Of a stretch of 64,000 nt of DNA, positions 17,414 to 29,700 are shown piece by piece. The position numbers and the translations under genes are program-made. The notes under the pieces were generated by a model that saw nothing but the letters and a program-made list of their open reading frames with translations, was not told the origin of the DNA and searched no databases. The number at the start of each line of letters is the position of its first letter. The first letter of the stretch is position 1. This DNA is from an uncultured Bacteroidota bacterium (GTDB lineage Bacteria > Bacteroidota > Bacteroidia > NS11-12g > UBA9320): positions 62,001-126,000 of the forward strand of contig CAKZLB010000074.1 in NCBI GenBank assembly GCA_937124965.1, written 5' to 3'.

Positions 17414-18327
17414 TGAAAATCAAAATTGGAGCAACGATAGGGTTAGCAGTTATCTTAGGAATCGCCCTTATGTCGTCATATTCCACAAGTTCGGAGGTGT
17501 CAAAAGTGAACGAGGTAAAGGAGTCTAGCTTTAATGATAATTATCGAATTGCGATGCCGCCGATTCCAGATACTGTGCGATTTTGCGGTGAGTTAGTTCC
17601 ACAATTAGATACCGAAGTTAAAGAACGGCTCGAGCGTGAGGTGCTAAGTAACACCTATTGGCAATCGAATACTGTGTTAATGCTAAAGAGAAGCGGTAAG
17701 TATTTTCCTTTAATCGAGCGTATATTGAAAGAAGAAGGCCTTCCCGAAGACTTTAAGTACTTAGCAGTGGCTGAGAGTGGATTGATTCAAGCAGTGTCAT
17801 CGGCAGGGGCAAAGGGGATTTGGCAATTTATGAATTCCACAGCCCAGTCGTACGGACTAACGGTAAACTCAGAAGTTGACGAGCGTTATCATGTTGAAAA
17901 GTCAACAAGAGCTGCATGTGCTTATTTAAAAAAGGCTAAAGAGGATTTAGGTACTTGGACATTGGCAGCCGCGGCTTACAATCGAGGCTTAGCGGGTATT
18001 AAACGCGACGTGAGAAACCAGCAAGTTACGTCATATTACGACTTATACTTGAATACGGAAACTAGTCGATATGTATTTAGAATTATAGCATTTAAACTTT
18101 TGATGTCAAGTCCAGAAAAGTATGGGTTTGTTATGAAAACGAAGGATTATTACAAACCAGAATCTGTAATACTTATACAAGTGGATACGACAATAACTGA
18201 TTTGGCTGATTTTGCTATAAAAAATGGAACTAATTATAAAACGGTGAAAGTGTTAAACCCTTGGTTGCGCGACGATCACTTGACAGTCAGAGCTGGGAGT
18301 GAGTATTTGATAAAGGTTCCGCGCTAA
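17413..18327 (+). CDS. MltD-like lytic murein transglycosylase
   Basis: The 304-residue protein has an N-terminal membrane or signal segment (IGATIGLAVILGIALM) and a soluble-lytic-transglycosylase domain from about residue 95: the catalytic Glu is E121 in AVAESGLIQAVSSAGAKG, followed by the IWQFMNSTAQSYGL motif, the DER substrate residues, AAAAYNRGLAGI and YVFRIIAFKL. Such enzymes cleave peptidoglycan between MurNAc and GlcNAc to give 1,6-anhydro products. The last 50 residues look like a single degenerate LysM unit (TDLADFAIKNGTNYKTVKVL). It is translationally coupled to the barrel gene upstream. Confidence 0.9.
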   Translation: MKIKIGATIGLAVILGIALMSSYSTSSEVSKVNEVKESSFNDNYRIAMPPIPDTVRFCGELVPQLDTEVKERLEREVLSNTYWQSNTVLMLKRSGKYFPLIERILKEEGLPEDFKYLAVAESGLIQAVSSAGAKGIWQFMNSTAQSYGLTVNSEVDERYHVEKSTRAACAYLKKAKEDLGTWTLAAAAYNRGLAGIKRDVRNQQVTSYYDLYLNTETSRYVFRIIAFKLLMSSPEKYGFVMKTKDYYKPESVILIQVDTTITDLADFAIKNGTNYKTVKVLNPWLRDDHLTVRAGSEYLIKVPR

Positions 18328-18665
18328 TAAATTTCTTCTTCTTCGAAATAGTCAACAATGTGTTGACGAATGAGTGTTTCTTGTTCAAAAACGTCCACGA
18401 AAGGCATGTCTCCAACCTTAGTCCATTCTGGCCAACCTTTGGAGTTAACACCTGCTAATTCATAATATCCGCTTTTGCTAAATAATCGGCAAACGGCTAT
18501 GTGCATCAATCTTACTTTTTCCTCCTTGGTAAACTTGTCTTTCAGCGTTCCCAACTCGCGAATTCCAATAATGAGTAGAATAGCATTCATATCTAATCGT
18601 TTTCCAAACTGTTCTTCAAGTTTGGAAACAATAAACTTCCATTTTTCTGTTATCTCTGCTGACAT
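18324..18665 (-). CDS. Conserved hypothetical protein
   Basis: This protein of about 113 residues (starting MSAEITEKWKFIVSKLEEQF) is helical and polar, with no signal peptide and no known catalytic motif. Conserved-looking segments are LLIIGIRELG, KVRLMHIAVCRLFSKSGYY and WPEWTKV. It appears to be one of the small Bacteroidota-specific cytoplasmic proteins. The ATG at 18663-18665 is chosen because a CATCTTTG -7-like box lies 6 nt upstream, and a TTG-initiated longer frame would start inside that box. It overlaps the end of the transglycosylase gene by 4 nt on the opposite strand. Confidence 0.7.
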   Translation of the reverse strand: MSAEITEKWKFIVSKLEEQFGKRLDMNAILLIIGIRELGTLKDKFTKEEKVRLMHIAVCRLFSKSGYYELAGVNSKGWPEWTKVGDMPFVDVFEQETLIRQHIVDYFEEEEIY

Positions 18666-18913
18666 ATTTGGGTGCAAAGATGGTTGGGTTGAATCGATAA
18701 ATTAGCATCTGTTTTACATTTATTTAAGGATTTTAAAACTTCCGACCTGTAACTAATACTTTCAAAAAAAGTCAAATAAACGTTTAAACAACGCAATGTG
18801 CAATTTTTAGACTTCGATCAATAATTGAATTTATATGTAATGATTATTTGGGGCATTATTAAAAATAATTTTTAATTAAGAATTATTATATCTTCACCGC
18901 TCGAGACGAACAC

Positions 18914-20344
18914 ATGAAATATTACATTCTAACTTTATTAGTTACGCTTGCAGCTTCCCCAATTTATGGTACGCACTTGATTGGAGGGGATATAACCTAC
19001 AAACGTTTGGAGCATAATCAAAACGGTTTTGTAAAATTTGAAATTACTTTGACCATTTTAATTGATAAAAACAACAGCTCGGTAAATCTCGATGACACAA
19101 TGTATTTGGGAGTTTATGATGGGCGGAAAAAGGACTTAGTTAGGACATTGACAGTTGGAATAAGTTCAATACAAGAAGTCGGCGACTATTTATGTGAGAA
19201 CACAAATCAAAATGTTGAAAAGGGTCAGTATAAAACCGAAATTGTACTACCCAAAAACACAGATGGCTATATTATTACAAGTGAAAGATGTTGTGGTGGA
19301 GCGGCTAACAATGTAACATTAAACTCTAATGGGGAACCAGAGAGGTCTTTTTATTTTGTCACGGAAATCCCGAATACAGATATTCAAAATTCTTCTGCAA
19401 TAATCCAGCAGTATGTCAAGGCTTATTGTGATGTAACCTCTGATAGGTGGAGTTTCAGTGGTTATGATTTAGATGGTGATTCTATCGTTATTTCTCTAAA
19501 CAATATTTCGAAAGGCATTGGATCCTTAGGTCAGGTAGCATCCAAGCCTTTACCTTCAGAAGTTTTTGTTGAGCCCAAACCAATTGATTTAAAAGCAGGA
19601 TTTAACTATTTAAAACCTTTTGGTTTAAATTTTAATACGAGTTTGGAGGAAAACAGATTGGTTATAATTGAGTCCAGTTATAAAGTTCCTGCTGGATATT
19701 ATTTTGTAAGTTTTGAGGTAAAAGAGTTTCGGAACAAAGTCCTTTTAGGATCAAGAAATGTTGAAGTCACCGGGTATGTTTTAAACTGTCAGCAAACATC
19801 AAAAATGAATACACCTGTTAATCTTAATGTAAATAAAGATGAGTATTTAAGACCAAGATTAACATGGCAAGGGTGTTCACAAGCAGTTAAACATTTTCAA
19901 ATTATGCGCAGCGCTGGTGATTCAATAAATTTTACCGAAATTGATACCGTAAGCTCAACAACAAGTGTATATTGGGATAAAGGCTTGAAAACGCATGGGA
20001 AGTATTTTTATCAGGTGGTAGGAGTTCCTTATGAAAGTAATACTTCTGGTAAATCTAATATTGACGTAGCAAATTACTTTAAATCTAATGTGTTGAGTAA
20101 AACTAAAAACGCTGATTTAAAGATTTACCCGAACCCTAGTTCGGGTGCTATTCATATTTCATCTGCAAGTGAAATAATATCTGTTCAATTACGTGATGTG
20201 TTAGGAAAAACATGTTTTATGAAAAACTACGATAGTTACAATTCAGAAATTATTGAAACAATACCTAGTGAGCCCGGTTTTTACACATGTATCATTGAAA
20301 CTAAAGATGGTTTTATAACTCAAAGTATACTTATTTATAGGTAA
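18914..20344 (+). CDS. Secreted protein with Fn3-like and T9SS type A domains
   Basis: The 476-residue protein has a Sec signal (YYILTLLVTLAASPIYG) and a mature start THLIGGDITYKRL that is typical of the N-terminal domain found in Bacteroidota gliding and adhesion proteins. About 280 residues of beta structure are followed by an Fn3-like domain (KHFQIMRSAGDSINFTEID to YFYQVVGV) and a T9SS type A domain (LKIYPNPSSGAIHISS to ITQSILIYR). It is therefore probably exported to the cell surface by T9SS. A CC pair in SERCCGGAANN may form a disulfide. It stands alone upstream of the giant surface protein; the function is otherwise unknown. Confidence 0.8.
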   Translation: MKYYILTLLVTLAASPIYGTHLIGGDITYKRLEHNQNGFVKFEITLTILIDKNNSSVNLDDTMYLGVYDGRKKDLVRTLTVGISSIQEVGDYLCENTNQNVEKGQYKTEIVLPKNTDGYIITSERCCGGAANNVTLNSNGEPERSFYFVTEIPNTDIQNSSAIIQQYVKAYCDVTSDRWSFSGYDLDGDSIVISLNNISKGIGSLGQVASKPLPSEVFVEPKPIDLKAGFNYLKPFGLNFNTSLEENRLVIIESSYKVPAGYYFVSFEVKEFRNKVLLGSRNVEVTGYVLNCQQTSKMNTPVNLNVNKDEYLRPRLTWQGCSQAVKHFQIMRSAGDSINFTEIDTVSSTTSVYWDKGLKTHGKYFYQVVGVPYESNTSGKSNIDVANYFKSNVLSKTKNADLKIYPNPSSGAIHISSASEIISVQLRDVLGKTCFMKNYDSYNSEIIETIPSEPGFYTCIIETKDGFITQSILIYR

Positions 20345-20540
20345 AAACCCTTCGGTTTAATAACGATATTAAGGCCTATTATTAAAAATAAAGTTTTTTC
20401 AGTGGTAACGTAAGTTCTTTAAATCACATCAGATTCGAAATTGACATTAATTACTTCATCTTCTTAGTCGTTTGATCGTTGTAATCGTCAGAATTATTTC
20501 CATTTGTATTGTAGGAAAGCTAACTTTTCCAATCTATCGT

Positions 20541-20620
20541 GAAGTTAAATACTGACTCAAGAGAGATGATGTCATGCCCTATAGCATTAATAGGCCAATC
20601 GCGTTTGAGTCTGAAATCAT
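20541..20620 (-). pseudogene. Remnant of the 32656-33741 lipoprotein gene
   Basis: Read on the minus strand this fragment gives HDFRLKRDWPINAIGHDIIS and then LESVFNF, which matches the C-terminal YDFRLKRDWPSNG and HDIISLEPVFN segment of the lipoprotein encoded at 32656-33741, with strong nucleotide identity as well. Nothing else of the gene is recognisable in the 373-nt gap from 20345 to 20717. The remnant and the full gene have the same orientation and flank the giant gene. Confidence 0.85.
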
Positions 20621-20658
20621 GTTTTCAGACATCACCAGAATAAAGAGGTTCATGTGTT

Positions 20659-20690
20659 ATTGGGATTTTTTTTAGAGTTTAATAACTTTG
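20659..20690 (+). promoter_or_regulatory. Promoter of the giant surface-protein gene
   Basis: ATTG (20659-20662), a 20-nt spacer and TAACTTTG (20683-20690) fit the Bacteroidota promoter form. The box lies 27 nt before the chosen ATG and overlaps a TTG that would otherwise be read as a start. Confidence 0.65.
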
Positions 20691-20717
20691 ACCAAACTGA
20701 AACTAAAATCTAATAGT

Positions 20718-23700
20718 ATGAATTCTAGGTGGATGATTTGGTGTACCCTTGTGGCACTCCTATTTACATCGCAGAAAATTAAAGCAATCACGCCAAATGA
20801 CAGTTGTTCCAATGCTATTGTCATTAAACTAAATAACCGTGATTTAGGCATAGGCACCTTTTTAAGTGATACCATAGATATTGATAGCGCTACTATTGAG
20901 AGTGGAGAATATTTTGCTAATTCACTATCATCTGCGGGACTTGACGACAAATCAATATGGTACAAGTTTTATGTTCCTGTTCGTCGGGGTGTAAATGTCA
21001 AGCTTTCTCAGGTAGGTAGTTCAATAGGAACCTATGATTGTGGATTTACGACTTATTATAGTGAATCTTGTTTACCTGGTACGTCGGAAGCTTCCAAATC
21101 ACGGATTAGTGCTCTAAACCAGTTTGGTAACTCGTACTATCCTTGTTTGGACCCAGGATGGTACATGATTCAAGTGTCGACCAAATCATCGGTTAACGGA
21201 AAAGTATTTGTGGAAATCACAACATCGTATCCCTATCAAAATTCGAGTGTGTCTAACGCTAAGTATGATGTCCCATCAAATGCATATTATTTTGGTAATA
21301 CTGTAATTGGAGCTAAGGGATCACAAACCAAATTTGTAAAAACTGATTACGGCTGTTATACAATCGATGATTCATCTGAATATTGTTCTGACTCGAAACT
21401 AGGTAAAGACTCATTAAAATATTCACAAAGTGGATGGTATGTTTTTAACGCAAAAAACAAGGCGGATAATTCACAAATAAAAATATCCAATCTCGATTGC
21501 AAGTATTATGATATTGACACCTTCGTTTATCGGTTGTTTAAAGGGGATTGCAGGAGCTCAGTGTCATCTCTTCAACAGATAGAAGAAAAAGTTGTAAACT
21601 GGAAAGATGATGCTTGCGATGCTTCCTGTGATGAGATCGTTTTTGATTATACATGTCAATTTGATTCTGGAGTGTATTATACGATTCAACTCATTTTCAA
21701 AGAAGATGTACAGGACGAAATACTTGTGCGATTATCCGATCAAACGGGTAACTACACGAAGCAAAATGGTCAACCAATGAGCAGTTCATCAGCAAACCTT
21801 GGGGTCTTAAATTCCAATTCTAACTCAAACTTTAGTTTTACCTGTGATCATGTTATTTCTAACAATGCTTGTGGAACGGTAAACAATTCGTCAATCTCAA
21901 TCGGAAATTACAACTACAATTTAGCACAATGGTATCATTTTGAACTAAAGCAAACTTCAAACGTAGCTGTTGCGGCTAGAAGTTTAACCGGTGGTTCAAC
22001 AAAGGAGCTCAGTTTGTTGGCGCTTCGCATTTTTGCAGACACCATTACTTCAAATTGTTCGGACATTTCAGAAAACAATTTGATTTACTCTGGATCGGCG
22101 TCAGCAAGTTTGACGTGTCTTCCACCAGGTAACTATGCGATTCAAGTATTAGGTTCAGATACTATTCCAAAGTTATATGAGTGTCATGGAAGTGCGACCA
22201 TCGGGGGAGACTTTCGGCTTCAAGTAAATCCGTCTCCTATGCCTGATCGCAGTCATTTTTCACTTTATACTGCAGATGGAGCTGACTCAGTTAATCACTT
22301 AGACCCTTTACCAAATTATTCTCAAATTACTGCTAGTGCGGATACGGTTGCTTGCTCAAATACAATTTTACCCGGTCAAAGCTGCGATAGCTCTTATAAA
22401 AAGGCGATATATCGTGTTTTTACCATTGGAGATTCAGATAATAATGGAACCGTAGATAGTGGAATGATTAGCTATAGTTATCGCAGCTCAAACCTAAATC
22501 GATTTTATAAGGGGAACGTTTTTGGTCTTCGCAGTTCACAATCTATTCAAAGCTACCCAGATACCTTGGCCGGGTTGAAATCATATACCGACTGTATTAC
22601 TAGTACAACTGGCACAATGGATGTTTGTCTAGAACCTGGAACTTACACGCATGTTGCGTTCTTCGACCAGTCCGACGTCGGAAGTGTTAGTGAGCCAAGA
22701 ATGACGTTTTATCATCATCAAACTCGTTTTTCAGATCCTGCTAGTGCAGAATTTTTAGATAGCCTTTCAAGCATTGATTATGTCGCGGGCGCATACGATA
22801 CTTTCTCATGTTCCGAAAACCCAACAACAATTGACGGGTATTATTGCGGAAAACGAAATACCTTCCATGTTTTCTATGTTGATTCTCCATGTGTTGTTAC
22901 ACTGACTGGCGGGCATTGGTATTCATTGTTTAGCGGAGATGTACGACAAGGTATTTCAGGTCTTAAACTTTTTGATGATGGACAGGACTGGAGCGGTATA
23001 TACAATTCCAAAACAAGTGAAGATTGTTATCCACTTACGCCAGGATATTATACGGTAGTGGTATCGAATAACACCAATATTGATTATACTTCGAACAGAA
23101 ATAATTCAAACTCCTCCGGCCTTTACACCTCAAGACATCGAGTTATTGTTACCACACGTAAAAGTACTGCCAACATTAACAATTACAATCGTCCTTGGCG
23201 CGCTGCTAATTTGGATACATTGATTAACGGTTCTAAGCCACTAGATTATGCTTCCGATTATGGAAACAATGGGATGCAACTAACACTTGCTAAATTTAAC
23301 CTGCCCACAGTTATCATCGACTGTGACCCAGATAGCTCTATCGGACATTTTCCCGATTCATTAAAGTGCAACCCACTTGCAACCGACTTTGTCTATTACA
23401 CCTTCAATTTAGAACATAATGCTTATGTGAAACTTGTCAGTGACTTCAATTTCCAAGTTAGAGATGGAGGTGAGTGGAATGTTCAACTCTACCCATTTGA
23501 CATAAAACAAAACCCAAACATACTTTATGGGTCAAACCCACCACCTATTCAGGACTGTAATTATAATCCGAATTTCGTTGAATTTTGCTACCTGCCCGCT
23601 GGTTCATATACCATTGTGTACATGTGCAAACGTACAACTGGTCGGGCAACAAGCATTAAGCCACAACTTTATATAGACCGAGTTTTTAGGTCACGTTTTG

Positions 23701-26700
23701 ATCACGCCAAAAATGCCTATGATTTTGGTGCAATCCCTGGAGATAATCAGTATCACGATGGTGCAGTGAATGATGTTCACCCTTCAGATACAACGCTTCC
23801 ACCTAGCCATGATTATTTTACATGTCGAACGGGTGCTGCTTTATCGGATCCGAATAAAAATAGTTGTTCTTTAAACAATACAACAAACCCACTGATTTAT
23901 TCAGGAGGGGATTCTGCTGTTATTTATCCTTATGATTCTGCCATGATCAGTCGACCTTCAGGAAGTAAATACGACCCATGGAAATCGAGTCGTAGAAACC
24001 TGTGGTATTCTTTCGTTATTAATGGCAAGGGAACTGCATACCTTCAATTGAATGGGCTCACTTCATCTGCTGCAGGGATACAATCATCCGTTTCAAATAA
24101 TTTTTGCTTTTCCGTATTTAAATCAGATGCCTCGGGAAGTCAAACTCTCGCGCAATTATATGCTAACGGAGCGTTGGATTCTACACAAACGGACGGACTG
24201 GAAGAAGTGAATTTGACTGATTACGGATCAAGCGGCCTCATTAAATATTTTTCGCTTGAATCATGTGAACGAGCTGTTCCAACAAGATACTATGTGTTGG
24301 TTGACGTCGACGATTACTTTAAATCATCCATGGTAAACTCAAACGTTTGGATGGAAATTAAATACGACTCGGTTGATTTAGACGATACTAGATACGACTA
24401 TTATTCCAGCGCCAACACGATTAATGGTTTCAATGATCAAAATAGTTTGCTTAACGCAAGTTTTGAGGATAATGATTTCTGGACCACTTCCAATGGTAAT
24501 TGGGAACTGCGTTCAAGTTCTATTACTGGAATATCGGGTCGCGTGTTATATGCATATTCCTCTGGACTAGGTTCAGGACCGTTCAGTATTTACCAAACCG
24601 TAGATCTTGGGTCAGCAGCTTCGGTTTCAGGAAGTGCTTCCATCAGCGGTCATTTTTCAGGGTCAATACAAACGGGTAATGAGAGCACACCCGACGAAGG
24701 GCGATATAGACTTGTATTCTATAATAATACGAATCAACCTATTGATTCAATTATTTCAACATGGCAAAGTTCTACAACTTGGATGAGCCTGGATAGTTCA
24801 TTTATTATTCCATCCGGAGCCGTCCGTATGAACGTATTCTTGGAAGCTAAAAACAATGGAGCAAATAGCCGAGCAAATGTCTATTTTGACGAATGGAAGT
24901 TCAGACTAATAAGTTCAAAACCTGAAATATCTTCTGAGTTGAGCCATGACTTTCTTTATCGTGGGGACTCAACTGTTTTTGCGGGATCAACCCACGATCT
25001 TACAGACTCATATCACGGGTACTATTCAACAAACAATTGTTTTTCTGAAGCGGCATCGGTCTGGTACAAAACCACAATACATAATTCGGGATACTTGCAC
25101 TATAACATGAAAAGATCCTATTTGAGTAATGGAACACTAAAAGAAGAAGTAGTCAACAGCGTCGATCGAATTCGTGTTTATGAGTCAATTGTTGATGGTG
25201 ACTCACTGAGTGGATTGACGTATCGAGACCCTGGAAATCAGACCTCAGGCAAGTACCGCGATGAGATGGGGGGTAACGCTAAAAGAATTTGTGTAAATCC
25301 GGGCACCTATTACATTCAACTAAATAAATGTAAATATGGAGATTGCTCGGATGTGGTCTTCCCACAAATCGTTTTTGAAAAACAATCGGGTGATATGTGT
25401 GGTGACGCAGCTGATATCATTCTGGACACATTTGAAACGCAGTCGGCAGAGTTGGCAATAGATTGTCACTCAATGGGTGAATCCTTCGGCGAAGATGGAA
25501 CGGATTTAGCCTGTTTGTCTGGACCATACGGTTACAAGTCAACATGGTTTTCTGTGACTTACGAAGACACAGCAAAGGCTGACATCGAATTCACACTTAC
25601 CGAAAATACCACGGCAAGTTCTGACCAAATTCAACTAAGAGCCTTTTATGGGGATTGTAATTCCCTAACCCCAGTTACATGTAACAGTGACGCGCTCACA
25701 ACTTTCGAATTGGAATGTGTGCGAAATGGAACATATACTATACAGGTGGTAACTCCTGAAAGTGCGATAGGGGAAATTAAGTTACAAGCACAATCGGTTG
25801 CCAATACGAACTCCTCTTGCATACCTCAAGACCCAAATCGTGTCATTGCCAATTTTGACTATCAGATTTCATGTCCGGAAAACTCCATTGAATTTTTAAA
25901 TCGATCATCAAGAGGAGACTCCATTGAATACACCTGGTACTTCGGTCGTACACAAGATAGTAGCCAAATGGTAAACCCATTCTACACCTTTCCTGAATTG
26001 GACAGTGCTGCGCATTATACCGTAACATTAGTAGCTGAAAATATTCAACATAATACGGCCGATACAGTTGTTAAAACGGTTCTAGTGCCTCGTGGAAACC
26101 GTTCTGTTATTTTAACCAATGATACGCTACTTTGTGAGGGAGATAGCGTTTTACTTACGGGTAGGTTAAATTACGGTACGGGTATCTGGAGAAATGGATC
26201 AACGGACTCGCAACAATATGCAACGCGAACTGGATTGTATGTTTATAGGGTGTTTAACCCTGGTTCTTACCTAAGGAACGGAAGTTTTGAAGTTCAACCC
26301 TCATCATCAAATGGTTGGACAATTAACTCGGGGAATTGGAGAAATAGCAACAATGCTGGCTATGAACCTCAGGACTCTCAATACGTTACATATGCACAGC
26401 ATTCGTCTAATGCCGCTTCGTTACTTGAGATGTATCAAGATCTTGATCTTTCTTCATATTCCTCACAAGTTGATTCACTACAAATGGTTATCTCAATTTC
26501 AGGACTGATAAGAGGATATGAGGATTATGCTGATGGTGGAAGTTTTGTTTTGGAGTTTCTGAATTCATCTGGTGGTAAAATCGATGATTATTCCTCAAGG
26601 AATCACCAAGGTGACTTCTGGCAGTTTTACGAAACCAGACAACTAGTCCCATCGGGCACAAGGAAACTGCGACTTAAACTAATATCAGAGAAGAATAATA

Positions 26701-29700
26701 CCACTTCAAGAACGAGCTATGTGTTTTTTGATGGATTTAAAATCGAGCTACAATCCGGTTGTCCTACAGCAGATTCAGTTAATGTTCACATTTTTAAAAA
26801 CCCAGATGTTAGCTTGCCAGAAGAATCTATTTTTTGTAAAAATGACTCCATTGAACTTAAGCCAACAATCAGTTACGATGTACCATATTTAGTGAATGAC
26901 TCAACGGAGGTTTCGACTACTGGCACATTGACTGGTGATGCTGTGGAGTCTATGTTTAATTACATTTCACTTGCCGAAGACGATGGAGATAGAGGTTATA
27001 TCGATTGGGAAGACACGTCTAACCTAACTTCAAGCGACACGATTTTTGCGTCTTTTGATTATTATTTGTCTGGGAACGATAATGACTATTTATGGTTGTA
27101 TGCTTTTAATACGTCAAGACCAGTGGCTTACGCGTCACGAACTAACGGCACAACGCTTACTATTCAACAAGGTTTCCGTGACCAAATTACATTATATCAA
27201 AATGGGTATTATCGCTATCGGTCTTATCCAGGGTTTTCACTTCCGAAAGGGCAATGGGTTAATATTCGCTGTGAATATATAAATGGCAAACTCTATCTGT
27301 ACTTTGACGATAAACTGGTTTTTGATTATTCAATCAGTGTTGCAGCCAACAAAGGAAGTATGTTCGGAATATCTGCTTTTAGCGACGGAGCATCTTATCG
27401 AATAAAAAATGTAATGATATCTAACCACAACCCCCAGTTGCTAATTGAGCCTGATTTATCCACCTTGGATCATTCATTCAGCTGGTCAGACGGGGATACT
27501 AGTCTAAATCGTTTTGTTTCTGATAGTATAATGTTGTCTTTCTCTGTTACAAATGAATTCGGTTGTAAGAGTAATTTGGATACAACTCTTGTAGACACCA
27601 AATATCAATATACGGATCTAATTTCAGACGATGTGGTAGGAGTTTGCGACCAGCTAGACACCTTTCAGTTAGATCCACCAATTTCCAATGGTAAGTATGT
27701 CGGGAATAACGCCGTTCTTTCGGATGGTTCTATCGTAGTAGGTGTGTCTCCTTACACGAAGCAGGAAGTGTACTTTGAAGCAACAGATACTTTTGGTTGT
27801 CTTTTTCGAGATACCGCATTTTATAGGTTGGATACCATTCCTAAACTGTCGATTTATTCCACGAACAATTTATGTTTTAATAGCGACACGATTCATGTCT
27901 CATCAAATTATACGGATGGCTTTTTCTTTGGTGGAAATTATATTGATTCTGCAGGAGTCTTCAATCCAACGCAAACGGATTCTCTGAGTAATAAGGTATA
28001 TTTTACCAATAACGATTCTATTTGTTCAGCAACGGACTCAATGAATGTCATCGTTTATCAGCCTGAAGGTTTCCAAATGCCAAATTACAATGACATATGT
28101 CTAAACGCTGGTACTACTACCTTAAGTAAACCGACGGCAAATGGACATTTCTATGGAACAGCTTCGTATATAGACTCAGCAGCTTCGTTTGATCCGTTAA
28201 CTGCTGGAATTGGAAATCATAAAATTTATTATGTCAACCATGATACAAATGGTTGTTTCAATACGGATTCTACTACAATCACCGTTCTTTCTCTACCAGA
28301 TGCATCAATAAAATCCGCTGGTCCGTTTTGTGAAAATAGCGGTTTACAACAGCTCAGTGGTTTGAATAATACGGGTGTGTTTACAGCAACTTCTTATTTG
28401 AATAAGAATGGAGAATTTAGTCCAGCAAATGCTGGAGCAGGAAGCTTTAAGATTTTCCATTCTTATACAGATACAAATGGTTGTACTTCTTTAGATTCTG
28501 CAATTATTGATGTGGATACCATTCCAGTCGTAACACTAACTAATCCCGGAGCAATTTGTCAGAATGGGTCTAGTTTTACCATACAAACTGGAACAAATAA
28601 TTCAGGTACATTTAGTTCAAAAGGGTATTTGACTACAGGAGGAGTATTCTCACCGTCGAATGCCTCGGTTGGATTGAACAATGTTGTGTATTCATTTACC
28701 GATGGAAAAGGTTGTACTGCTGGAGATTCTATTTTGGTTCGTGTAGATTCTATTCCAAATGCTTCCATTACTGCAGCTGGACCTTTTTGTCAAAATGATG
28801 GTTCAAATCGACTTATTCCCGCCGTTAATTCTGGGGGGTACTTTTTCTCCAACGTATCCATCGATTCAAACGGTCGATTTACAACCGATTCGTTAAACGT
28901 GGGATCCAACCAGTTCTACTATTCGTTTACAGATGGTAACGGCTGTAGGAATGTCGACTCCATTTTGGTGCAAATAGATAGTATCCCTGATGCATCAATC
29001 ATAAATCCTGGATCGTTTTGTATGGAAGATGACACAGTTACGCTCAGAGGTGCTGTCAATACAGGGACGTTTGTCGCAACAAGTTACCTTTCAGTATCAG
29101 GTTTATTTAATCCAGACACAGCTGGTGTAGGAAGACACATAATTTATCATACAAGAACCGATGGAAATAGCTGCACAAATACGGATTCATTGGAGTTAGT
29201 TGTGAATGGTTTGCCAGATGCTTCCATTAAAGCGGCTGGCCCATTTTGTGCAAATGAAGGAGCAAAAAAGCTAGTAGGAAATGTGAATACGGGCGGTTCC
29301 TTTACTTCGACTAATTATTTAGATTCCAATGGAAACTTTTACCCACAAAAGTCGGGTAGTGGGTCATTTACGGTGTATTATACCTTTATGGATACAACGC
29401 GTTGTTTTAATACCGATTCAACAACAATAACCATTGACTCCATTCCAGACGCTTCAATAGTTCCATCAGGACCATTTTGTCAGAATGCTAATGCTGTAAA
29501 GATTTTACCGAAAATTAATTCAGGTGGTTTTTTCTCCAAAACAAAATATATCGATTCTGTTGGGATTTTTAAACCAGACTCAACGCAAGTTGGAGCAAAC
29601 AAAGTTTTCTATCATTTTACCGATGGAAAAGGGTGTTCAAATACAGATTCAATAAAGGTAATTATTGACAGTATTCCTGATGCAAGAATTTTAAATCAAG

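Noticed and set aside
20672-20965. Minus-strand frame opposite the start of the giant gene
   Set aside because: It is a shadow of the giant gene, which has a promoter, a signal peptide and continuous domain structure.
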